NCBI GenBank assembly: GCA_017405965.1
Contig: JAFQZK010000037.1
Location: 1-64,000 of the forward strand
Reading direction: 5' to 3'
Source of the DNA: Muribaculaceae bacterium
Lineage (GTDB): Bacteria; Bacteroidota; Bacteroidia; Bacteroidales; Muribaculaceae
Length of the DNA stretch: 64,000 nucleotides
Part shown: positions 50,889 through 58,460 of the stretch, one piece after another
Position numbering within the stretch: the first letter of the stretch is position 1
Layout: every line of letters starts with the position of its first letter
Translations under genes and position numbers: made by a program
The notes under the pieces: generated by a model
The model's input: only the letters and a program-made list of their open reading frames with translations
Databases searched by the model: none
Told to the model about the DNA's origin: nothing

Positions 50889-51208
50889 GTTTCAAGATAG
50901 AACGAGACGGGGCGAAAGCCGTCGTTGCAAGAAATCATCGCCGACTGGGGATTCTGCATCCATCCGTCATAGAAATTGCCCTCGCCGCGGGCCAGAGCCT
51001 CGACAAAGGAGCGCATCGATTCCCATGCACTCTCGCACAAGCCATCGGGACGCTTACCGTCGATCGAGACAAACGTCTGCCCCACACTGATGTCGCACGT
51101 GTGCTCGATGGGGTTCTCATACCGCTCCATCAGGTCGCGATAGACGGTCTGGCGCATCGCTGTGATGCGCACTGGCTTTAAGCTGCTACTGTGTTGATTA
51201 TCGTTCAT
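50882..51208 (-). CDS. TIGR04076 family protein
   Basis: A 108-aa protein of unknown function. It fits the TIGR04076 family along its whole length: VRITAMRQTVYRDLMERYENPIEHTCDI, VSIDGKRPDGLCESAWESM and the C-terminal GWMQNPQSAMISCNDGFRPVSFYLE. The single Cys residues in CDI, LCE and SCNDG are the conserved ones. I start at the ATG at 51208 (MNDNQHSSSL). The -7 box ends 5 bp upstream, so longer starts are excluded and the transcript is probably leaderless. Confidence 0.85.
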   Translation of the reverse strand: MNDNQHSSSLKPVRITAMRQTVYRDLMERYENPIEHTCDISVGQTFVSIDGKRPDGLCESAWESMRSFVEALARGEGNFYDGWMQNPQSAMISCNDGFRPVSFYLETI

Positions 51209-51213
51209 GTGTG

Positions 51214-51245
51214 CAAAGTTACAACAAATCCCCCGAAATCGCAAA
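51214..51245 (-). promoter_or_regulatory. Promoter for the TIGR04076 gene (near-leaderless)
   Basis: Minus strand: TTTG (51245-51242), a 20-bp spacer, TAACTTTG (51221-51214). Only 5 bp separate the -7 box from the ATG at 51208. Confidence 0.75.
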
Positions 51246-51328
51246 AAATGCAAAGTCGGGGGAAATAGATACCATTAAGAAAATGCAGTCATCTTCAGTT
51301 CACTTGACTGTTTTATCAGGCGATGAGA

Positions 51329-53146
51329 TCAATGACTCAGGATGTAGTCAATCAGAGCGTTGAGGTGGCCGATATTAGCTTGGCCTCTAATAATGTAATC
51401 GATAAGATCATCTATATCAGCGATGTTCACCTCGCCATCGCCATTCATGTCATACCGGAAAACAAACTCGTGCTCACCTTGCATGAACTTGTAATCCAAG
51501 TATGCGCCGGGGAAGCCAAAGCGAACTACAGCCTCGCGATAATGCACGCCTTGGGGCAGGGGTTTGGCTACGACAGCGGCATTAACGTGATAGTCGAACT
51601 CGCCTTCTTCCTTGCCATCGGTGAGTTCGATGCTCAGCCAGTCAGGGACGTCGCCACCGTCACAGGTCATTGTCCAACCATCATCGGCGCTCTCTACCCA
51701 AGAGTAGAACTCGATGCCGCTGTAGATGAATGGTTCCACACAATCATCCTGGAAGACCTTTCCCATCACGCCACCTTCAGGGGGGAAGGTGTACTCGCCA
51801 TCCTCCTGTTTATAGTAGAAGGACAAGAACGGGTTCTCGATGTCCAAGAAGATAGATAAACCGGTCTTCATCTCACCACTGGCGAAGAAATTGTTCAGAC
51901 CAACCCATTCATAGTCACCGCTGAAGGTGCCGTCGTAGTTGTACAGACCGTGCTTGAGGTATGCCAGTTCACCGAAACCTTCGTCTTTATGAATATTGGC
52001 GAAAATCATGGCCGTGAAATTCTTCAGGTTCTCCATGCCGGGATCGTTGTAACCATCGATGGCGACAAGTATGTCACTGTCAATCGTGGGGGTGTACTCT
52101 ATCTCAAGGCCATCTTCCACGCAATAGAGGGTGAAGACGATTAATTCTTCGGTCTCGGGAGTCACAGTAGCACGGCCGTAGGCGATGAGTTCACCAGGTT
52201 CTTCGGGCAGGATAGCCACGATTTCATCTTCATAGGGGGGGATACCATCGGCAATCTTGTAAATCTTGCAGGTCATGTCAACCGGGCCAAGCACCGCGAG
52301 ATTGGCAGCGTTGAGAACGACACGCTTGAGCAGATAGGGATGGCTGGGCTTCTCAAAGGCCTGGGCAATACCGTCGATACACAGAGAACTGACAACGCCG
52401 GTCTGGGCGTTGGTTACGGTGCCGCCGTTCTTGCCAAACCAATATCCACTCGGATTGTTACCATAGGGGTCCATACCGCCGTAGTAGCTGAAGGGAACAG
52501 CTACGTTTTCATCAACATCTTCCCAGGTTAGAGTCTTTGACGATACCAAGATGGCACCACCCTCGTCGATGTCGCTGAAAACAGCGGCTGCATTGGGAGC
52601 CGACATGATATATGCCGGATACTCATTGCCATGGGCAACCCCATGAATCTGGTAATCATACATATTGTCGCCGTCTTTTACCCAAAGAACGGGAAACGGA
52701 TATATACCGTAGCCAAACTTGCAAGTAAAATACTTACCGTAGCCTGTTTCCCAAACAATCTCGGAGGAATCGTTCATGTGCGGGACATCCCATTCAAATT
52801 GAGTTCCACCATCATAGATGGCCTTGAACGTATAGGGCGCAAAAGGCTTGGCGGCAAAGTAAGGAGCATAAAACAAACCGTCGAATGAACCGTCGGGAGC
52901 AATAACCACCGAGCCGGGATACATGCCGGCGGGACGATTGTAATAAACCTTGTGAATCTCGGCCTTTTTGGGAGCCTTAACTGCAGGGGTGCCGGGCGCG
53001 CGCATCTGCGCTGTTTCCAGCTTGGGAGCAGTCATCCCTCGTGACTCGGGAGCGGCAACCTTATGAGAGGATGAAATCTTGGGTTGTGCACCGGCCGAAG
53101 ACGCCATGAGTGCAGCAGCCACTAAAAATAATAATACTTTTTCCAT
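51329..53146 (-). CDS. Secreted dockerin-tailed protein, paralogue 1
   Basis: A 605-aa exported protein with a signal peptide (1-20, ASSAGAQ). A Pro/Lys-rich N-terminal segment (about 25-65, with MRAPGTPAVKAPKKAE) leads to a large beta-rich body (about 65-545) that I cannot assign. It shares features with paralogue 2: YNRPAGMYPGS, YYGGMDPYGNNPSGYWFGKNGG, DGIAQAFEKPSHPYLLKR. The C-terminus has one full type I dockerin calcium loop (DMNGDGEVNIADIDDLIDYI). A second helix (LNALIDYILSH) follows, but its DxNxDG loop is missing. Substrate and partner unknown. A -7 box lies 42 bp upstream. Confidence 0.72.
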   Translation of the reverse strand: MEKVLLFLVAAALMASSAGAQPKISSSHKVAAPESRGMTAPKLETAQMRAPGTPAVKAPKKAEIHKVYYNRPAGMYPGSVVIAPDGSFDGLFYAPYFAAKPFAPYTFKAIYDGGTQFEWDVPHMNDSSEIVWETGYGKYFTCKFGYGIYPFPVLWVKDGDNMYDYQIHGVAHGNEYPAYIMSAPNAAAVFSDIDEGGAILVSSKTLTWEDVDENVAVPFSYYGGMDPYGNNPSGYWFGKNGGTVTNAQTGVVSSLCIDGIAQAFEKPSHPYLLKRVVLNAANLAVLGPVDMTCKIYKIADGIPPYEDEIVAILPEEPGELIAYGRATVTPETEELIVFTLYCVEDGLEIEYTPTIDSDILVAIDGYNDPGMENLKNFTAMIFANIHKDEGFGELAYLKHGLYNYDGTFSGDYEWVGLNNFFASGEMKTGLSIFLDIENPFLSFYYKQEDGEYTFPPEGGVMGKVFQDDCVEPFIYSGIEFYSWVESADDGWTMTCDGGDVPDWLSIELTDGKEEGEFDYHVNAAVVAKPLPQGVHYREAVVRFGFPGAYLDYKFMQGEHEFVFRYDMNGDGEVNIADIDDLIDYIIRGQANIGHLNALIDYILSH

Positions 53147-53187
53147 AAATCTACGCTTTAAGAAACAATCATTAATATCTTAAGTCG

Positions 53188-53195
53188 CAAATGTA
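53188..53195 (-). promoter_or_regulatory. -7 promoter box for dockerin paralogue 1
   Basis: TACATTTG then CGA on the minus strand, 41 bp before the ATG at 53146. Confidence 0.5.
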
Positions 53196-53261
53196 CTGAT
53201 TTTTTCATAAAAAAGCAATTTTTATAAAGAAAAACAACGAAAAACACACAAAATAAATATT

Positions 53262-53743
53262 ATTGGCGTCCGGTAAACATCGATGATGTTAGCGGTTCGA
53301 AGAACCGATTTCAATATGAAAGACCATGCAAGAACCTCGGAGAGGTTCGCAGCTTGGTCACAAAGCAGAACGCAAATGTGCCTCGAAGAGGAACTTTGTG
53401 ATTGACAAGCTTTTGACAGATATAGAAGTTCGTCTACGACGCACTTTCCGCTTGATATGGCTACCACCAAGCTGCGCTCATCTTCGATGAGCTTGCATGG
53501 TGCTTCCCATAAAAGTCGAGTCTTCGACCCGACCAAGCTCTTCGAGGCAAAAGCCAAGGCCATGATACAGCTTAAATAGCCCCATTGGGGGCGACAGACT
53601 GTTTGTCAATTTACAGGGGTTGCACTCGGCTTCGTCTCGTTACACCCCTGCCCATGCCTTGACCGCTCCTAACGAAGCTTTACCGGACATTAATAATATA
53701 TAGTGAATTATGTCGAGATCGAATAGCTTTACCGGACACCAAT
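53262..53743. repeat. Candidate MITE-like or REP-cluster element
   Basis: Most of the 820-bp spacer between the two dockerin genes. ATTGGCGTCCGGTAAA (53262-53277) is the reverse complement of TTTACCGGACACCAAT (53728-53743) with one mismatch. A direct copy with changes, TTTACCGGACATTAAT, sits at 53679-53694. Between the arms are many small hairpins with a TTC or GAA turn: GAACCTCGGAGAGGTTC, GCTCATCTTCGATGAGC, GTCGAGTCTTCGAC and GCCCCATTGGGGGC. A 113-codon minus-strand open frame inside (53222-53563) is probably not a gene. No clear target-site duplication was found. Confidence 0.5.
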
Positions 53744-53857
53744 GAAAAAAAACATTGACATGATGCGACTCAAGAGAAAACAGCAGGGGAAAAAGAGCTA
53801 TTAGGCCCTCGACAGAGGCAACCAGGTATAGCGGCATCAAGAGGTGAGATATAAAAC

Positions 53858-53890
53858 GAGACGGGAAGCCTTCCACAGGCGCCCCGTCTC
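53858..53890. terminator. Terminator after dockerin paralogue 2
   Basis: GAGACGGG (53858-53865) pairs with CCCGTCTC (53883-53890), with an inner GCCT/AGGC. On the minus strand it is followed by GTTTTATATC. It lies 77 bp past the stop at 53967. Confidence 0.75.
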
Positions 53891-53966
53891 TACAGGTAAT
53901 AGATGATATGTTAAGAAACTGTAATAATTATCAGTTTATTGATTCTCTATTACAAAAGGCGTTTGA

Positions 53967-55820
53967 TTACATCGAGAGGATGTAGTCGATCAGAGCGTTA
54001 ACGTCGGCGATATTCACCTCACCGTCACCGTTCACGTCACCGTTAGAACTCTCGTTGCCGGTCAGGATCATGTCAATGCAAGCATTCACATCACCAATGT
54101 TCACCTCACCGTCACCGTTTACATCGAACGGGTTAACGACAGGATTACCCTGCTTGAACGTGTAATCCAGGTAAGCACCGGGGAACTCAAAGCGAACAAC
54201 AGCCTCGCGATAAGGTACGCCGTCGGGCAGGGGCTCAGCAACAACCTCAGCATTTACGCTGTTGTCGAACTCGCCGTTCTCCTCACCGTCGGTCAGCGTG
54301 ATGCTCAACCAATCGGGAACGTCCTCACCGTCGCAGGTCAGAGTCCAGTTCTCATCAGCGCTCTCTACCCATGAGAAGAACTCAATACTGCGGGTGATGA
54401 GCTGCTCCTGGCCGTCGTCATAGAGAACCTTCTCCATCAGACCACCCTCGTTGGGGAAGGTGAACTCACCATCTTCAAGATTCCAAGCGAAGGTCAGGAA
54501 GGGATTCTCAATCTCCATGAAGATCGAGAAACCGGTCATCATAGCACCGCTGGTGAAGAAGTTGTTCAGACCAGCCCACAGATAGTGGTCAAGGTTGCCG
54601 TCCTCGTCGTGGATACCATACTTGAGGTAAGCCAACTCACCGAAACCTTCGTCGTGATCCATATCACTGCTTACCAGAGCCGAGAAGTTCTTCAGGTTCT
54701 CCATACCCTCATCGTTGTAACCATCAATTACAACCAGGATAGCGTCTTCGATGGTGGGAGTGTACTCAACCTCAAGACCGTCTTCCTCATCATAGATGGT
54801 GAAGATAATGAACTCATCGTTCTCGGGAACAAGGGTTGCACGACCGGTAGCAATCAACTCACCGGGCTCATCGGGCAGAACAACCTCATCGTCGGTAATG
54901 TAACCAGGAATACCATCAGCAAGCTTGTAGATCTTGCAAGTCATATCCACCTGATCAAGCACCTCGAGTTCGGTAACATCCAGAACGATACGCTTGAGCA
55001 GATAGGGATAAGAGGGCTTCTCAAAGGCCTGAGCGATACCGTCGATGCGGAGCTTACGCACTTCGCCAGTCTCGGGGTTGGTCGAAGTACCACCGTTCTT
55101 ACCGAACCACCAACCGTTCTCATTGTTACCATAGGGGTCGATACCGCTGTAGTAGGTGAAGGGAACATCGTGGTTGTTGGCAAAACCACCCCAGCAGAAG
55201 TTCTTGCTGGAAACCAGGATGGAACCGCCATCCATATCCGAGAAGATGTCATCGGCAGTGGGAGCAGCCATCATGTGGGAAGCATACTTGTTACCCTGAT
55301 AGTTACCTGAAGGCTGATAGTCGATCAACTTTTTGCCATCGGTCACCCAAAGCACGGGAGCTTCGGTAACATCAAATGACCACTTTTCGTTAACAGTCTT
55401 GCCTTCAAGCGTGGTCCACTCATCTTCACCAGTCTGTGAATTATAATGAGCAAAATCCCATTCATAGATGGTTTCCTCATCACCCATATCATAGATAGCC
55501 GTGAACTCATAAGGTACATAGGGCTTGATGTGGAAATAGGGTGCAAATGCAATACCATCAGACAGACCATCATAGGTCATGAACATACTGCCAGGATAAG
55601 CACCAGCGGGACGATTGTAGTATGCATCGTGATACTCAATCTTCTTGGGAGCCTTGGCAACAACAGGGGTGCCAGGTGTGCGCATCTCCATCCTCTCCAT
55701 CTTGGGAGCAGGAACCTCATGACGGGCAGGAGCAGCAACTTTTTGTGCTGAAGCCTTGAGCTGGGCACTGGCCGTAGTTGCCATAAGTGCAACAGCTGCT
55801 AAAAGTAAAACCTTTTTCAT
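53967..55820 (-). CDS. Secreted dockerin-tailed protein, paralogue 2
   Basis: A 617-aa exported protein (signal peptide 1-19, TTASAQ). It is collinear with paralogue 1: N-terminal APKMERMEMRTPGTP segment, YYNRPAGAYPGSMF, YYSGIDPYGNNENGWWFGKNGG, DGIAQAFEKPSYPYLLKR, then a body rich in acidic turns. The C-terminal type I dockerin is complete, with two calcium loops in DVNGDGEVNIGDVNACIDMIL and DVNGDGEVNIADVNALIDYIL joined by GNESSNG. No cohesin was seen in the window. The body is unassigned; the location beside a SusCD operon suggests a surface or secreted role. The spacer upstream holds the SusCD operon terminator. Confidence 0.75.
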   Translation of the reverse strand: MKKVLLLAAVALMATTASAQLKASAQKVAAPARHEVPAPKMERMEMRTPGTPVVAKAPKKIEYHDAYYNRPAGAYPGSMFMTYDGLSDGIAFAPYFHIKPYVPYEFTAIYDMGDEETIYEWDFAHYNSQTGEDEWTTLEGKTVNEKWSFDVTEAPVLWVTDGKKLIDYQPSGNYQGNKYASHMMAAPTADDIFSDMDGGSILVSSKNFCWGGFANNHDVPFTYYSGIDPYGNNENGWWFGKNGGTSTNPETGEVRKLRIDGIAQAFEKPSYPYLLKRIVLDVTELEVLDQVDMTCKIYKLADGIPGYITDDEVVLPDEPGELIATGRATLVPENDEFIIFTIYDEEDGLEVEYTPTIEDAILVVIDGYNDEGMENLKNFSALVSSDMDHDEGFGELAYLKYGIHDEDGNLDHYLWAGLNNFFTSGAMMTGFSIFMEIENPFLTFAWNLEDGEFTFPNEGGLMEKVLYDDGQEQLITRSIEFFSWVESADENWTLTCDGEDVPDWLSITLTDGEENGEFDNSVNAEVVAEPLPDGVPYREAVVRFEFPGAYLDYTFKQGNPVVNPFDVNGDGEVNIGDVNACIDMILTGNESSNGDVNGDGEVNIADVNALIDYILSM

Positions 55821-55885
55821 AAAACGTTAAATAAAAGTTAGGTTAATAAAATATGATTAATATTAAAGTTCTCGATGAAAACGAC

Positions 55886-55924
55886 GGCCAGGGATTCTGT
55901 GCCTTGGGCAACATCGCCCTGGCC
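55886..55924. terminator. Terminator of the SusCD operon
   Basis: GGCCAGGG (55886-55893) pairs with CCCTGGCC (55917-55924), extended by imperfect outer pairs. On the minus strand CGTTTTC follows. It is 17 bp past the DUF4302 stop. Confidence 0.75.
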
Positions 55925-55941
55925 ATCGTTGATAAACCTCA

Positions 55942-57270
55942 TTACAGGATATTCCAAATCATGTAGTTGGAACCCTGAGTGAACCTCATGCTGATAGGAG
56001 CCAACAGTGAGTTAGCACTCATCTGATAGGTGCCAGAGCCCATCGCGTCAACAAATGCACGCATCGAGGGCACCTTCTCGGCATAGAGTTGACCTGCACG
56101 GTCACCCTCGCCCACATTGAACTTCATCTGAGTATCACTTTGAGCATCCATCGTGAAGTAATAGGTAGGATTGATCTTGGTCGAACCCCTCTTCACGTTG
56201 AACGTGACGGCATAGGTTGAATTGGCGGGAATATAAGAAATCTGACCATAGACGAGCGTTGAATTGTTATAAGACTTCAACTCGCTGGAGATCTGAGGCA
56301 GCAATTCGGCGAATACACCACCCAAGTTATCGAGGTCAAGTCGCCATGTCAGGGTGGTACCCTGGAAGACGGTTGCCAACGGGTCGGCGGTCATCGTGGT
56401 CTGATTGTCGTCGCGGCACAGCAAGGAGCCGTCGGCCTGACGGATGAAGTTCTGGATCAAGTAACCGTCGATTGAAATCGGATTCATGAACGACAAGCCA
56501 TCGTGGGTGATAATGATGTTGTGAGTCTCGGCAGTCGAGATCTCATCGGCACCCTCACGGAACATCTTCAGGATGCTGGTTGCACCGTTCTTGACGATCC
56601 AGCGCACACCATTCGGCAGGTTGATGTAAACCTGAGGAATCTTGGCATTGAAGAAGGAGTCGGCCATGGCCACTACCTCGTTGATGTAAACCTCATCTTC
56701 GACATCAGCGGCCACGCGCGTCATGATCATGTCGATGCCATACTTCTTACCGGTAATGTAGAGCGTATCGTTAGAATACTTCATCAGGTCAAACTCGTAG
56801 TCACCCTCGTGGCCGTAACCGGTCTCATCGGGAGCCTCGGTATCGGTGCTGGGGATGTCCTCGGGATCAGCAAACAAGTGGAAGAACTTGTTGAAGCTGT
56901 TCAACGAGAGCACGGGACCGTTATCGGTAATCACATCCCACAACGAAGTCTCGCTGCCATAACCCATGGTACCGAAATTCTGTCCCTGGATCAGGCCAAT
57001 CCACTGGTTCTTGCCCGAGATGGTCACCGAACCGTTCTTGTTGAACGTCATCAGGTAGATGTAACCGGGCTCGTCACTATTGGCATAGTACTCCATCTGC
57101 CACTTGCCGCCATTGCTGGTGAGGATATCGATATATTCGGTTTTGGCTTTCTCCAATCGAGCTACGGCATCCTCGTCAAAAATCTCGTCAACCTCGTTTT
57201 TGCAGGAACCCAGCATGAGCGATGAGATCGCAACGAGCGACAAAAGAGAAATATTTAAAAACTTTTTCAT
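55942..57270 (-). CDS. DUF4302 lipoprotein
   Basis: A 442-aa lipoprotein (lipobox LGSC, C23). The N-terminal part fits the DUF4302 family: ARLEKAKTEYIDILTSNGGKWQMEYY, LMTFNKNGSVTI, SLWDVITDNGPVLSLNSFNKFFHLFADPED and GYGHEGDYEFDLM. The start is set at 57270 (MKKFLNIS); 12 upstream in-frame codons would put a non-hydrophobic leader before the signal peptide. It is the last gene of the SusCD operon, 35 bp after the metallohydrolase gene. Function unknown; an outer-membrane surface lipoprotein working with SusC/SusD is inferred from context. Confidence 0.85.
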   Translation of the reverse strand: MKKFLNISLLSLVAISSLMLGSCKNEVDEIFDEDAVARLEKAKTEYIDILTSNGGKWQMEYYANSDEPGYIYLMTFNKNGSVTISGKNQWIGLIQGQNFGTMGYGSETSLWDVITDNGPVLSLNSFNKFFHLFADPEDIPSTDTEAPDETGYGHEGDYEFDLMKYSNDTLYITGKKYGIDMIMTRVAADVEDEVYINEVVAMADSFFNAKIPQVYINLPNGVRWIVKNGATSILKMFREGADEISTAETHNIIITHDGLSFMNPISIDGYLIQNFIRQADGSLLCRDDNQTTMTADPLATVFQGTTLTWRLDLDNLGGVFAELLPQISSELKSYNNSTLVYGQISYIPANSTYAVTFNVKRGSTKINPTYYFTMDAQSDTQMKFNVGEGDRAGQLYAEKVPSMRAFVDAMGSGTYQMSANSLLAPISMRFTQGSNYMIWNIL

Positions 57271-57305
57271 TTTCTTTTCATCGTTATTAATGGTGAAACA
57301 ACACA

Positions 57306-58445
57306 TTATTGAATGTCATAAACCAGCTTGCGCAATTCATTGATGTCGTAAGTAGCTTGACGGGTCTGAACCTCGTTACGGAGCTCATCCAGATCTACGC
57401 CCCACGAGTCTTTGAGCCAAGTGCGAGCGATCTGCACCTTCTTCAGGATAGCCTCGGCACCATCGATCTTGTCATTGTCCTCAACGTCATAGACCACGAT
57501 GCGGTTGCCCTCAGGATCCCTGAAGTTGCGCCAGTACTTGTGAACATTACCTTCCTCGTCGGTCTCGATGAAGACGTTGTACTCGTCCACGTAAACCAGA
57601 TCCTGGGTGGCATCATTATCGGGATAGTAGTAGTAGCAGTAGAACTGGCTGGTCACGTCGTCCTCGTCACCCGAGGCCCAACCACGGCTTGCCATGTCCA
57701 GGATGCGGTTCCACTGGGATTCAGTCTTAACGATATAGTTGGCGATGGTCTCGGCAAAGTCCTCACGGAACTCACTCGAGGCGTAGGTCGTCACGAAGCC
57801 GAGCGAAGCCACCTGACCCTCGCTGCGGTCCTGCCAGTTGTTGCTGTCGTAGTGACCGATCGAGATGGTGTTGAACTCGTTGGGATAGGTCTTGGTCTGG
57901 TGCAAGATGTGAGCGAACTCATGGTGCATGGTCTTGAAGTAGTACTCATTCATCATGTTGAAGTCGCTGATGCGCATCGCGTTAACCTTGAACAGCGACA
58001 CCTTGATACCACCCTCGGCAAGACCGACGATCTCGGTACCCGAGGTGGGGTTATAGGCGGGTGAACCAATCAAGAGGATGATGCGGGGGCCGTAAGACTT
58101 CAGGAAGTCCTCGCCGGCAACCTTGTCATACACGTCGAACCACAAGTACTTGCAGAGCACTGCAAGGTCAACCGAGTTCTCGTAGGTGGCGGGCACCAGG
58201 TTGTAGTTCATGTTGGTGCTCACATCCGGCATCTTGTACAAGAATGTGAGGTTGTACTTCTTCAGATAGTTCTCAGTAAGGAACTTATCCAGCTGATAGG
58301 TATAGGAAGTGGGGTCGAGTCTCTCATCAACATCGGGGAAGATGGTAGGACCCAGCTTATCCTCACTGCACGAGGAGAGCGACATGGCCGCTACTGCCAC
58401 GAGCATTAAAGCAGATATATAATATTGAATCTTTTTCATAGTCAT
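57306..58445 (-). CDS. SusCD-associated zinc metallohydrolase lipoprotein (HExxH)
   Basis: A 379-aa lipoprotein (LSSC, C26). It carries a zinc motif HEFAH (175-179) in TMHHEFAHILHQTK and a later stretch EFREDFAETIANYI that may give the third ligand. It fits the family of substrate-import-associated zinc metallohydrolases (TIGR04549/PF15890) encoded beside SusC/SusD pairs. That points to proteolysis of a bound protein or peptide at the cell surface before import. It lies 15 bp after susD. MKK at the third codon is an alternative start. Confidence 0.87.
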   Translation of the reverse strand: MTMKKIQYYISALMLVAVAAMSLSSCSEDKLGPTIFPDVDERLDPTSYTYQLDKFLTENYLKKYNLTFLYKMPDVSTNMNYNLVPATYENSVDLAVLCKYLWFDVYDKVAGEDFLKSYGPRIILLIGSPAYNPTSGTEIVGLAEGGIKVSLFKVNAMRISDFNMMNEYYFKTMHHEFAHILHQTKTYPNEFNTISIGHYDSNNWQDRSEGQVASLGFVTTYASSEFREDFAETIANYIVKTESQWNRILDMASRGWASGDEDDVTSQFYCYYYYPDNDATQDLVYVDEYNVFIETDEEGNVHKYWRNFRDPEGNRIVVYDVEDNDKIDGAEAILKKVQIARTWLKDSWGVDLDELRNEVQTRQATYDINELRKLVYDIQ

Positions 58446-58460
58446 TAATAGTGATGAGAA

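Noticed and set aside
53222..53563. 113-codon minus-strand open frame between the dockerin genes
   Set aside because: It spans the repeat arm and several small hairpins, has no promoter or family resemblance, and its composition follows the palindromes.
51329..55820. Type IX secretion C-terminal domain on the dockerin proteins
   Set aside because: The C-termini are dockerin calcium loops and helices, without the beta-rich T9SS sorting domain or its end motif.
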